Translations under genes and position numbers: made by a program
Notes under the pieces: model-generated
Database searches by the model: none
What the model was told of the DNA's origin: nothing
Seen by the model: only the letters and a program-made list of their open reading frames with translations
Shown here: positions 1 through 6,139 of the stretch, piece after piece
How the letters are laid out: the number at the start of each line of letters is the position of its first letter
Position numbering within the stretch: position 1 is the first letter of the stretch
Source of the DNA: an uncultured Lachnospiraceae bacterium
Lineage (GTDB): Bacteria > Bacillota > Clostridia > Lachnospirales > Lachnospiraceae
NCBI GenBank assembly: GCA_937877165.1
Contig: CALEFO010000173.1
Coordinates: 1 to 10,587, forward strand
Direction: 5' to 3'
Length of the DNA: 10,587 nt

Positions 1-1
1 G

Positions 2-1009
2 GGTGTCGTTTCCAGAATTCTTCCGGTGGAGGATATGCCTTATCTTCCGAACGGCCGTCCGCTGGATATCGTTCTGAACCCTCTGGGCGTGCCTTCCCGA
101 ATGAATATCGGACAGGTCCTGGAGATGCATCTGTCTCTGGCTTCCAAGGCGCTTGGCTTTAACGTGACGACACCGAACTTCGACGGTGCAACCCAGGATG
201 ACATTGTGGACGCCCTGAACATGGCGAATAAGTATGTCAACTCCAGCTGGGAAGAGTTCGAGGCAGAGTATAAGGATAAGGTGGATCCGGAAGTCATGCA
301 GTATCTGCATGATCATCTGGATCACCGCGAAGAGTGGAAGGGAGTGCCGATCACTCCGGACGGAAAGGTACAGCTCCGCGACGGACGCACCGGCGAGAAG
401 TTTGACAATCCGACAACGATCGGCTTCATGCACTACATGAAGCTGCACCATCTGGTAGATGATAAGATTCATGCACGTTCTACCGGCCCTTACTCTCTGG
501 TAACGCAGCAGCCTCTGGGCGGCAAGGCTCAGTTCGGCGGACAGCGTTTCGGAGAAATGGAGGTTTGGGCCCTGGAGGCATACGGTGCGGCATACACCCT
601 GCAGGAAATCCTGACGGTGAAGTCGGATGATGTTGTCGGACGTGTGAAGACCTATGAGGCCATCATCAAGGGCGAGAATGTTCCGGAGGCAGGCATTCCG
701 GAGTCGTTCAAGGTTCTCCTGAAGGAGCTCCAGTCGCTCGGTCTGGATGTACAGGTACTGAAGGACGATGGCACTGAGGCAGAGATTAAAGAGGATATTG
801 ACTACGGCGAATCTTCCATTTACAAGTTCGCAATGGCCAATAACTTCAAGGATTCCGGTGATACCGACCGTGAGTCTCTTGCAAAGGGCGGTATGTCCCT
901 GCAGGAGTTCAACGCAGAGGGCGAGCTGCAGGAAGCTGAAGCAGACGAGAATGCGGAGCCGGATACCGATGACGCTGACAACGATGATTTCAGTGATTCA
1001 GAGGAGTGA
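2..1009 (+). CDS. rpoB: DNA-directed RNA polymerase subunit beta, C-terminal part (5' end outside window)
   Basis: This is the last 335 codons of the beta subunit, which with beta' forms the catalytic core of RNA polymerase in the cytoplasm. The frame is open from base 2 and reads GVVSRILPVEDMPYLPNGRP, followed by the hallmark segments NPLGVPSRMNIGQVLE and QQPLGGKAQFGGQRFGEMEVWALEAYGA, which are near-invariant C-terminal beta motifs that contact beta' and the active-site region. After the last conserved block (GESSIYKFAMANNF) the protein has a tail whose final 30 residues contain 16 Asp/Glu and no Lys or Arg. The ATG at 26 is an internal methionine, not a start. The rifampicin-binding region lies upstream and cannot be assessed. 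The gene ends with TGA, immediately followed by TGA and TAG in the same frame, and its last two Glu codons form the rpoC ribosome binding site. Confidence 0.98.
   Translation, partial: GVVSRILPVEDMPYLPNGRPLDIVLNPLGVPSRMNIGQVLEMHLSLASKALGFNVTTPNFDGATQDDIVDALNMANKYVNSSWEEFEAEYKDKVDPEVMQYLHDHLDHREEWKGVPITPDGKVQLRDGRTGEKFDNPTTIGFMHYMKLHHLVDDKIHARSTGPYSLVTQQPLGGKAQFGGQRFGEMEVWALEAYGAAYTLQEILTVKSDDVVGRVKTYEAIIKGENVPEAGIPESFKVLLKELQSLGLDVQVLKDDGTEAEIKEDIDYGESSIYKFAMANNFKDSGDTDRESLAKGGMSLQEFNAEGELQEAEADENAEPDTDDADNDDFSDSEE
1000..1006 (+). promoter_or_regulatory. ribosome binding site of rpoC inside the end of rpoB
   Basis: AGAGGAG lies 9 bases before the rpoC ATG and is made from the final GAG GAG (Glu-Glu) codons of rpoB. 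A ribosome finishing rpoB would cover this site, so translational coupling of the two genes is plausible. The coupling is inferred; the site itself is seen. Confidence 0.8.
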
Positions 1010-1015
1010 TGATAG

Positions 1016-4000
1016 ATGCCTAATACAAAACAGCAGAGTTATCAACCCGTAACATTTGACGCAATCCGGATCCGGCTTGCGTCTCCGGAGAGAATCCGGG
1101 AGTGGTCCTACGGTGAAGTGACGAAGCCCGAAACCATCAACTACAGAACGCTTAAGCCGGAAAAGGACGGCCTGTTCTGCGAGAAGATTTTCGGACCTAC
1201 CAAGGACTGGGAATGTAAGTGCGGAAAGTATAAAAAGATTCGCTACAAGGGCGTAATCTGTGACCGCTGCGGCGTTGAGGTAACCAAGTCCTCCGTCCGC
1301 AGAGAGAGAATGGGCCACATTGAGCTGGCAGCACCGGTTTCGCACATCTGGTACTTCAAGGGAATTCCGTCCAGAATGGGACTGATTCTGGATATGAGCC
1401 CGAAGGTACTGGAGAAGGTTCTCTATTTTGCAAATTATATTGTTCTGGACAAGGGCACGACGGACCTGGAGTACAAGCAGGTCCTGACGGAGCGCGAATA
1501 TCAGGAAGCGAAGGAACAGTGGGGCAGCAAATTCCGTGCAGGCATGGGAGCAGAGGCCATCAAGGAGCTGCTTCTGGCAGTTGACATCGAGAAGGAGTAC
1601 CAGGAGCTCTCAGAACAGATGGTGGATTCTGCCGGACAGAAGAGAGCCCGTGTCATCAAGAGACTGGAAGTTGTGGAGTCCTTCCGTGAGAGCGGAAATC
1701 AGCCTTCCTGGATGATTCTGGACTGCATTCCGGTCATTCCTCCGGATCTTCGCCCGATGGTTCAGCTGGACGGCGGACGTTTCGCAACGTCGGATTTGAA
1801 CGATCTGTATCGCCGGATCATCAACCGCAACAACCGTCTGAAGAGACTCCTTGAGCTCGGCGCGCCGGATATCATTGTCCGCAACGAGAAGAGAATGCTT
1901 CAGGAGGCAGTGGATGCCCTGATCGATAACGGACGCCGCGGCCGTGCGGTGACCGGCCCCGGAAACCGTGCCCTGAAGTCCCTGTCCGACATGCTCAAGG
2001 GTAAGGGCGGACGTTTCCGTCAGAACCTTCTGGGCAAGCGTGTTGACTATTCCGGACGTTCGGTTATCGTCGTTGGCCCGGAGATGAAGATTTATCAGTG
2101 CGGCGTTCCAAAGGAAATGGCTCTGGAGCTTTTTAAGCCCTTTGTCATGAAGGAGCTGGAGAAACGCGGCATTTCCCAGAACATCAAGAATGCGAAGAAG
2201 CTGGTTGAGCGTGTGAATCCGCAGGTTTGGGACATTCTTGAGGATGTCATCAAAGAGCATCCTGTGATGCTGAACCGTGCACCTACGCTGCACCGTCTGG
2301 GTATCCAGGCATTCGAGCCGATTCTGGTAGAAGGCAAGGCCATCAAGCTTCATCCGCTGGTCTGCACGGCCTTCAATGCCGACTTCGACGGTGACCAGAT
2401 GGCAATCCACCTTCCTCTTTCGGTAGAGGCGCAGGCAGAGTGCCGATTCCTCCTGCTTTCTCCGAACAACCTCCTGAAGCCTTCGGACGGAGGCCCGGTG
2501 GCGGTTCCTTCGCAGGATATGATTCTGGGTGTGTACTACATTACCCAGCAAAGAGACGGAGAGCCCGGTGAGGGAATGTGCTTCTCGTCCATGAACGAGG
2601 CCATTCTTGCCTATGAGAATCATTACATCACGCTTCACTCGAAGATCAGGGTAAAGCTGTCCAAGAAGGATGCGGACGGAAATGTCATCTCCGGAATGGT
2701 AGACACCTCTCTGGGACGTCTGATGTTCAATGAGGCACTGCCGCAGGATCTTGGCTTTGTAGACCGCAGCAAGCCGGAGAACTTCCTCCTTCCCGAGGTT
2801 GATTTCCTGGTCAAGAAGAAGGACCTGAAGAAGATTCTTCAGAAGGTCATCGACAAGCACGGCACCTTCAAGTGTGCCGAGGTTCTGGATCTGATCAAGG
2901 CAATGGGCTACAAGTGGTCCACCATCGCCTGCATGACCATCTCCATCGCGGACATTCTCGTTCCGAAGGAGAAGAAGGATCTGCTGGAAGAAGCACAGAA
3001 GACGGTTGACCAGATCTCCAAGAACTACAGAAGAGGTCTGGTAACTGAGGAAGAGCGTTACCGCGCGGTTGTTGAGACCTGGACAAAGATCGATAACCGC
3101 CTGACGGATGCGCTGCTGAACTCTTTGGATAAGTACAACAACATCTTCATGATGGCGGATTCCGGTGCGCGAGGATCCAGCCAGCAGATCAAGCAGCTGG
3201 CCGGTATGCGAGGCCTGATGTCGGATACGAGCGGACGTACCATCGAGCTGCCCATCAAGTCGAACTTCCGCGAAGGACTGGATGTACTGGAGTACTTCAT
3301 TTCGGCACACGGCGCCCGCAAGGGAATGTCGGATATTGCACTTCGTACCGCAGACTCCGGTTACCTGACCCGTCGAATGGTCGATGTCTCTCAGGAGCTG
3401 ATCATTCGTGAAATCGACTGCTCGGAAGGCAAGGAAATCATCCCCGGCATGTACGTCAAGGCGTTCATGGACGGCAAGGAGAACATCGAGAGTCTTAAGG
3501 ACCGTATCACGGGACGTGTATCCTGCGAGGAGATCCGGGATGCCGAAGGCAATGTGCTGGTGAAGAAGAACCACATGATCACTCCGAGCCGCGCAGAGGC
3601 CATTCTGTCGAAGGGCCTGAATGCCAAGGGAGAACCGATTGATCCACTGAAGGATGCGGTCAAGATCCGTACCATCCTGACCTGCCGCAGCCACCTCGGC
3701 ATCTGCGCGAAGTGCTATGGTTCGAACATGGCGACCGGTGAGATGGTTCAGGTCGGTGAGGCAGTCGGAATCATCGCGGCACAGTCCATCGGTGAGCCCG
3801 GTACTCAGCTGACGATGAGAAACTTCCACTCCGGCGGTGTCGCTGGCGGCGCGGATATCACACAGGGTCTTCCCCGTGTCGAGGAGCTGTTTGAGGCGCG
3901 TAAGCCGAAGGGACTTGCCATCATCTCGGACATCGCCGGAACGGTTGAGGTCAGAGACAGCAAGAAGCAGCGCTCAGTTGTCGTCACCAACGATGAGGAC

Positions 4001-4720
4001 GGAGAGTCGAAGGAATATGCAATTCCTTACGGCTTCCGCATCAAGGTTCAGGACAAGCAGGTGATTGAGGCTGGTGATGAGCTGACGGAAGGCTCGGTCA
4101 ACCCGCACGATCTGCTGAAGATCAAGGGTGTCCGCGCCGTACAGGATTATCTGCTGCGTGAGGTACAGCGAGTGTACCGTCTGCAGGGCGTTGATATCTG
4201 TGACAAGCACGTTGAGATCATTGTCCGCTCGATGCTGAAGAAGGTCCGCATCGAGGAGCCCGGAGATACGAGCTTCCTTCCGGGAAGCCTGATTGATTTC
4301 CTGGACTTCGAGGAAGAGAACGAGCGCCTGACCGAGGAAGGCAAGGAGCCCGCCAAGGGAACCCGCATTATTCTGGGTATCACGAAGTCGGCTCTGGCGA
4401 CGGATTCCTTCCTGTCGGCAGCATCCTTCCAGGAGACGACAAGAGTCCTGACGGATGCGGCAATCCGCGGCAAGGTCGATCCTCTGATCGGTTTGAAGGA
4501 GAATGTCATCATCGGTAAGCTGATTCCGGCAGGTACCGGCATGAAGCGCTACCGCTACACGAAGCTGAACACGGATGCACGCCTTGCGGCACAGACCGCT
4601 CTTCTGGATCAGGATATTCTGGATTCCGAGGATCAGGACGCTCCGGTGCCGGAGGAGAATGATACGGTTTCGGACGTAGAGCTTCCGGAAGAGGAGCAGG
4701 CAGAGGACACCGTGATCTGA
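1016..4720 (+). CDS. rpoC: DNA-directed RNA polymerase subunit beta'
   Basis: This is the 1234-residue beta' subunit, which carries the polymerase active site. The N-terminal zinc-binding domain has Cys67, Cys69, Cys82 and Cys85 (CxC...CxxC). The catalytic NADFDGDQM loop places the magnesium-binding aspartates at 456, 458 and 460, close to the E. coli positions. The second zinc site is complete (Cys802, Cys890, Cys897, Cys900). The bridge helix begins near the AHGARKG segment at 764-770, and the trigger loop contains MRNFH with His938. The length is typical of Firmicutes, with no large insertion evident. The final 35 residues contain 15 acidic and no basic residues and are probably disordered. 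The start follows rpoB after only six bases, and the MPNTKQQSYQPVTFDAI N-terminus fits the family. No internal frameshift or missing key residue was seen. Confidence 0.98.
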   Translation: MPNTKQQSYQPVTFDAIRIRLASPERIREWSYGEVTKPETINYRTLKPEKDGLFCEKIFGPTKDWECKCGKYKKIRYKGVICDRCGVEVTKSSVRRERMGHIELAAPVSHIWYFKGIPSRMGLILDMSPKVLEKVLYFANYIVLDKGTTDLEYKQVLTEREYQEAKEQWGSKFRAGMGAEAIKELLLAVDIEKEYQELSEQMVDSAGQKRARVIKRLEVVESFRESGNQPSWMILDCIPVIPPDLRPMVQLDGGRFATSDLNDLYRRIINRNNRLKRLLELGAPDIIVRNEKRMLQEAVDALIDNGRRGRAVTGPGNRALKSLSDMLKGKGGRFRQNLLGKRVDYSGRSVIVVGPEMKIYQCGVPKEMALELFKPFVMKELEKRGISQNIKNAKKLVERVNPQVWDILEDVIKEHPVMLNRAPTLHRLGIQAFEPILVEGKAIKLHPLVCTAFNADFDGDQMAIHLPLSVEAQAECRFLLLSPNNLLKPSDGGPVAVPSQDMILGVYYITQQRDGEPGEGMCFSSMNEAILAYENHYITLHSKIRVKLSKKDADGNVISGMVDTSLGRLMFNEALPQDLGFVDRSKPENFLLPEVDFLVKKKDLKKILQKVIDKHGTFKCAEVLDLIKAMGYKWSTIACMTISIADILVPKEKKDLLEEAQKTVDQISKNYRRGLVTEEERYRAVVETWTKIDNRLTDALLNSLDKYNNIFMMADSGARGSSQQIKQLAGMRGLMSDTSGRTIELPIKSNFREGLDVLEYFISAHGARKGMSDIALRTADSGYLTRRMVDVSQELIIREIDCSEGKEIIPGMYVKAFMDGKENIESLKDRITGRVSCEEIRDAEGNVLVKKNHMITPSRAEAILSKGLNAKGEPIDPLKDAVKIRTILTCRSHLGICAKCYGSNMATGEMVQVGEAVGIIAAQSIGEPGTQLTMRNFHSGGVAGGADITQGLPRVEELFEARKPKGLAIISDIAGTVEVRDSKKQRSVVVTNDEDGESKEYAIPYGFRIKVQDKQVIEAGDELTEGSVNPHDLLKIKGVRAVQDYLLREVQRVYRLQGVDICDKHVEIIVRSMLKKVRIEEPGDTSFLPGSLIDFLDFEEENERLTEEGKEPAKGTRIILGITKSALATDSFLSAASFQETTRVLTDAAIRGKVDPLIGLKENVIIGKLIPAGTGMKRYRYTKLNTDARLAAQTALLDQDILDSEDQDAPVPEENDTVSDVELPEEEQAEDTVI

Positions 4721-4740
4721 GAACATAGCTGTTCAGCACA

Positions 4741-4783
4741 ATTACAAAAAAACGTTGACAACAGACGCTTCGGTGCGTAAACT
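4741..4783 (+). promoter_or_regulatory. sigma-A-type promoter for the rpsL-rpsG-fusA genes
   Basis: A perfect TTGACA -35 box (4755-4760) and a TAAACT -10 box (4778-4783, 4 of 6 consensus) are separated by exactly 17 bases. An A-rich tract (4741-4752) directly upstream could act as an UP element. Initiation would be expected near G4790. The promoter sits 35 bases after the rpoC stop, so the str genes can be transcribed apart from rpoBC. Position and spacing are seen; activity is inferred. Confidence 0.8.
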
Positions 4784-4784
4784 T

Positions 4785-4817
4785 AGAGCGATGTGCATAC
4801 AGGCACATCGCTCTTTT
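4785..4817 (+). terminator. intrinsic terminator after rpoC, overlapping the str promoter start site
   Basis: A perfect 12-bp inverted repeat, AGAGCGATGTGC (4785-4796) and GCACATCGCTCT (4803-4814), encloses a 6-base loop and runs into TTTT (4814-4817). This has the form of a rho-independent terminator for transcripts arriving from rpoBC. The T tract is short, so termination may be partial. The left arm begins two bases after the -10 box of the rpsL promoter, so transcripts starting near 4790 would keep only about 7 of the 12 pairs. Confidence 0.75.
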
Positions 4818-4867
4818 GCTGCCTTTTATCCGACCAGAAGAAAGGTGGCGGGAGCAGAACATATTCC

Positions 4868-4895
4868 TGTCCGGTCTGGGTTAACAGACAGGACA
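4868..4895 (+). promoter_or_regulatory. compound hairpin in the rpsL leader
   Basis: Bases TGTCC (4868-4872) pair with GGACA (4891-4895), and GTCTG (4874-4878) pairs with CAGAC (4885-4889). A single G/A mismatch (4873/4890) separates the two stems, and the loop is GGTTAA. The hairpin ends 8 bases before the AAGGAGG ribosome binding site of rpsL. It lacks a T tract, so it is not a terminator. A role in translation control or mRNA stability is possible but unproven. I do not recognise it as a named leader family. Confidence 0.55.
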
Positions 4896-4903
4896 AATCT
4901 AAC

Positions 4904-4910
4904 AAGGAGG
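4904..4910 (+). promoter_or_regulatory. ribosome binding site of rpsL
   Basis: AAGGAGG lies 8 bases before the ATG at 4919. It decides the start: an in-frame upstream ATG at 4793 would be translated through the terminator and leader hairpins and has no comparable site. Confidence 0.9.
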
Positions 4911-4918
4911 TAATCAGA

Positions 4919-5338
4919 ATGCCGACATTTAACCAGCTGGTAAGAAAGGGACGTGAGGTTTCTACCAAGAAATCCAAGGCACCCGCACTGCAGGTAGGAT
5001 TCAACTCTCTGAAGAAGAAGCAGATCGCACAGGCTGCTCCGCAGAAGAGAGGTGTCTGCACCGCAGTCAAGACCGCAACCCCGAAGAAGCCGAACTCAGC
5101 TCTTCGTAAGATCGCCAGAGTACGTCTTTCCAACGGAATGGAAGTCACTTCCTATATCCCGGGCGAAGGACACAATCTGCAGGAGCACTCCGTTGTCATG
5201 ATCCGTGGCGGACGTGTAAAGGATCTTCCCGGTACCAGATACCACATTATCCGTGGTACTCTCGATACTGCCGGAGTTGCAAACCGCAAGCAGGCCCGCT
5301 CCAAGTATGGTGCAAAGAGACCGAAAGCTGCAAAATAA
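4919..5338 (+). CDS. rpsL: 30S ribosomal protein S12
   Basis: This is the 139-residue protein S12 of the small-subunit decoding centre. The N-terminus MPTFNQLVRKGRE matches the family and follows a strong ribosome binding site. Compared with the 124-residue E. coli protein it carries the extra internal segment (about residues 26-40, QVGFNSLKKKQIAQA) seen in Firmicutes and other long-form S12 proteins. The universally conserved loops TPKKPNSALRK and GGRVKDLPG are intact. Lys56 and Lys101, the equivalents of E. coli Lys43 and Lys88 (counting Met), are wild type, so no classic streptomycin-resistance change is present. Asp102, equivalent to the methylthiolated Asp of E. coli, is also present. 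It is first in the str-type cluster, under the promoter at 4755-4783. Confidence 0.98.
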   Translation: MPTFNQLVRKGREVSTKKSKAPALQVGFNSLKKKQIAQAAPQKRGVCTAVKTATPKKPNSALRKIARVRLSNGMEVTSYIPGEGHNLQEHSVVMIRGGRVKDLPGTRYHIIRGTLDTAGVANRKQARSKYGAKRPKAAK

Positions 5339-5380
5339 TACTTTCTAAATGTATGGTGATGTTGGAATCTGGTTTCGATA

Positions 5381-5398
5381 GATTTCTGTACAGAAATC
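5381..5398. repeat. 18-bp perfect palindrome between rpsL and rpsG
   Basis: GATTTCTGTACAGAAATC reads identically on both strands. As RNA it gives a 7-bp stem with a GUAC tetraloop. As DNA it could be a site for a dimeric protein. No T tract follows, so it is not a terminator. Confidence 0.7.
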
Positions 5399-5403
5399 CT
5401 TCG

Positions 5404-5436
5404 CGGTCCTTCGGTCGCAGATGCTGCGCCGGACCG
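5404..5436 (+). promoter_or_regulatory. two-part hairpin in the rpsL-rpsG spacer
   Basis: CGGTCC (5404-5409) pairs with GGACCG (5431-5436). Inside it, CGCAG (5416-5420) pairs with CTGCG (5424-5428) around an ATG triloop. The unpaired sides are TTCGGT and CC. G+C-rich pairing right after the palindrome suggests a stacked RNA element. Its function is unknown. Confidence 0.45.
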
Positions 5437-5550
5437 GACGGGTGTTGGAACCTGATCGCCAGCATGGACACATCAAATTAGTGAGTACCTGTGAATTATC
5501 CACTGGAAGGCTGATCACACGGAATGACGGTCGGCCCGACACACATTGAT

Positions 5551-5558
5551 AAGGAGGG
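5551..5558 (+). promoter_or_regulatory. ribosome binding site of rpsG
   Basis: AAGGAGGG lies 7 bases before the ATG at 5566. It supports that start over an in-frame ATG at 5524, which would add 14 residues foreign to the S7 family. Confidence 0.9.
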
Positions 5559-5565
5559 AAGTATC

Positions 5566-6036
5566 ATGCCGCGTAAAGGACATGTACAGAAGAGAGATGT
5601 ATTAGCAGACCCCTTATACAACAGCAAGGTCGTAACCAAACTTGTAAACAGCATTATGCTGGATGGCAAGAAGGGTGTTGCCCAGAAGATTGTATATGGA
5701 GCATTTGCTCAGGTAGAAGAGAAGGCAGGCAAGCCGGCACTCGAGGTTTTCGAGGGTGCAATGAACAACGTAATGCCTGCACTGGAAGTTAAGGCAAGAC
5801 GTATCGGCGGCGCTACGTATCAGGTACCGATTGAGGTTCGCCCTGAGCGTAGACAGGCTCTGGCACTGCGCTGGATCACTATGTTCTCCCGCAAGAGAGG
5901 CGAGAAGAACATGGAGGACAAGCTTGCAGGCGAGATCCTCGATGCGTACAACAACACGGGCGCTTCCGTAAAGCGTAAGGAAGACATGCACAAGATGGCA
6001 GATGCAAACAGAGCATTCTCTCATTACAAATTCTGA
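5566..6036 (+). CDS. rpsG: 30S ribosomal protein S7
   Basis: This is the 156-residue protein S7, exactly the usual bacterial length. It is a primary 16S rRNA-binding protein that nucleates assembly of the 30S head and sits near the exit site. The N-terminus MPRKGHVQKRDVLADPLY, the central GGATYQVPIEVRPERRQALALRW block and the C-terminal HKMADANRAFSHYKF block are all family hallmarks, and the protein is rich in Lys and Arg as expected. It lies between rpsL and fusA as in the classic str operon. No promoter is obvious in front of it, so it is probably expressed from the rpsL promoter. In E. coli, S7 is the autoregulator of this operon. The structured spacer upstream makes a similar loop possible here, but this is inference. 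Confidence 0.98.
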   Translation: MPRKGHVQKRDVLADPLYNSKVVTKLVNSIMLDGKKGVAQKIVYGAFAQVEEKAGKPALEVFEGAMNNVMPALEVKARRIGGATYQVPIEVRPERRQALALRWITMFSRKRGEKNMEDKLAGEILDAYNNTGASVKRKEDMHKMADANRAFSHYKF

Positions 6037-6063
6037 TCGGAGAGAATCTGTTGAGCATCGATT

Positions 6064-6118
6064 CCCGCATGAGAGTTCCCGGGAGGCGGGAGACCGCGTC
6101 CCGGAAGAGGAATGCGGG
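6064..6118 (+). promoter_or_regulatory. nested, GNRA-capped RNA structure in the rpsG-fusA spacer
   Basis: An outer stem CCCGCAT (6064-6070) with ATGCGGG (6112-6118) encloses an inner hairpin CCGGGA (6079-6084) with TCCCGG (6099-6104). A G/G mismatch (6085/6098) follows, then GCGG (6086-6089) with CCGC (6094-6097), capped by GAGA, a GNRA-type tetraloop. The two strands of the internal loop are rich in purines (GAGAGTTC and AAGAGGA). The outer stem ends 7 bases before the fusA ribosome binding site. There is no T tract, so it is not a terminator. Regulation of EF-G translation is possible but unproven. Confidence 0.55.
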
Positions 6119-6125
6119 GTTTGCT

Positions 6126-6131
6126 AGGAGG
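6126..6131 (+). promoter_or_regulatory. ribosome binding site of fusA
   Basis: AGGAGG lies 8 bases before the GTG at 6140 and fixes this non-ATG start. The resulting N-terminus, (M)AEKRQYPLERTRNIGIMAH, matches EF-G proteins. Confidence 0.9.
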
Positions 6132-6139
6132 AAAAACCT

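Larger units (their letters stand above)
5339..5565 (+). promoter_or_regulatory. 227-base rpsL-rpsG intergenic region with several inverted repeats
   Basis: I found no convincing gene here. No terminator-like T tract or good promoter is evident, so rpsG is probably co-transcribed with rpsL. By hand the following pairings stand out: the long-range TGATGT (5357-5362) with ACATCA (5470-5475), which would enclose the middle of the region; the palindrome 5381-5398; the two-part hairpin 5404-5436; TGTTGG (5443-5448) with CCAGCA (5459-5464, one G-T pair); and GTCGG/CCGAC (5530-5534/5536-5540). In E. coli, S7 represses its operon by binding the rpsL-rpsG spacer, so an analogous site is a reasonable guess, but I see no recognisable E. 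coli-like motif. Confidence 0.45.

Noticed and set aside
1610..3829. 739-codon open frame on the - strand opposite rpoC
   Set aside because: It mirrors rpoC. Strong codon bias avoids TTA, CTA and TCA, which removes stops from the reverse strand. The translation has no recognisable domain, and the sense strand encodes a complete beta' subunit.
4721..4734. GAAC-ATAGCT-GTTC as a terminator right after rpoC
   Set aside because: The stem is only 4 bp and no T tract follows. The 12-bp hairpin at 4785-4814 is a far better candidate.
4793..4918. In-frame N-terminal extension of S12 from an ATG at 4793
   Set aside because: The 42 extra residues would be read from the terminator and leader hairpins. 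The S12 family starts at MPTFNQL, directly after AAGGAGG.
5524..5565. In-frame N-terminal extension of S7 from an ATG at 5524
   Set aside because: The S7 family starts at MPRKGH, and AAGGAGGG lies 7 bases before the ATG at 5566. The extra 14 residues are translated spacer.
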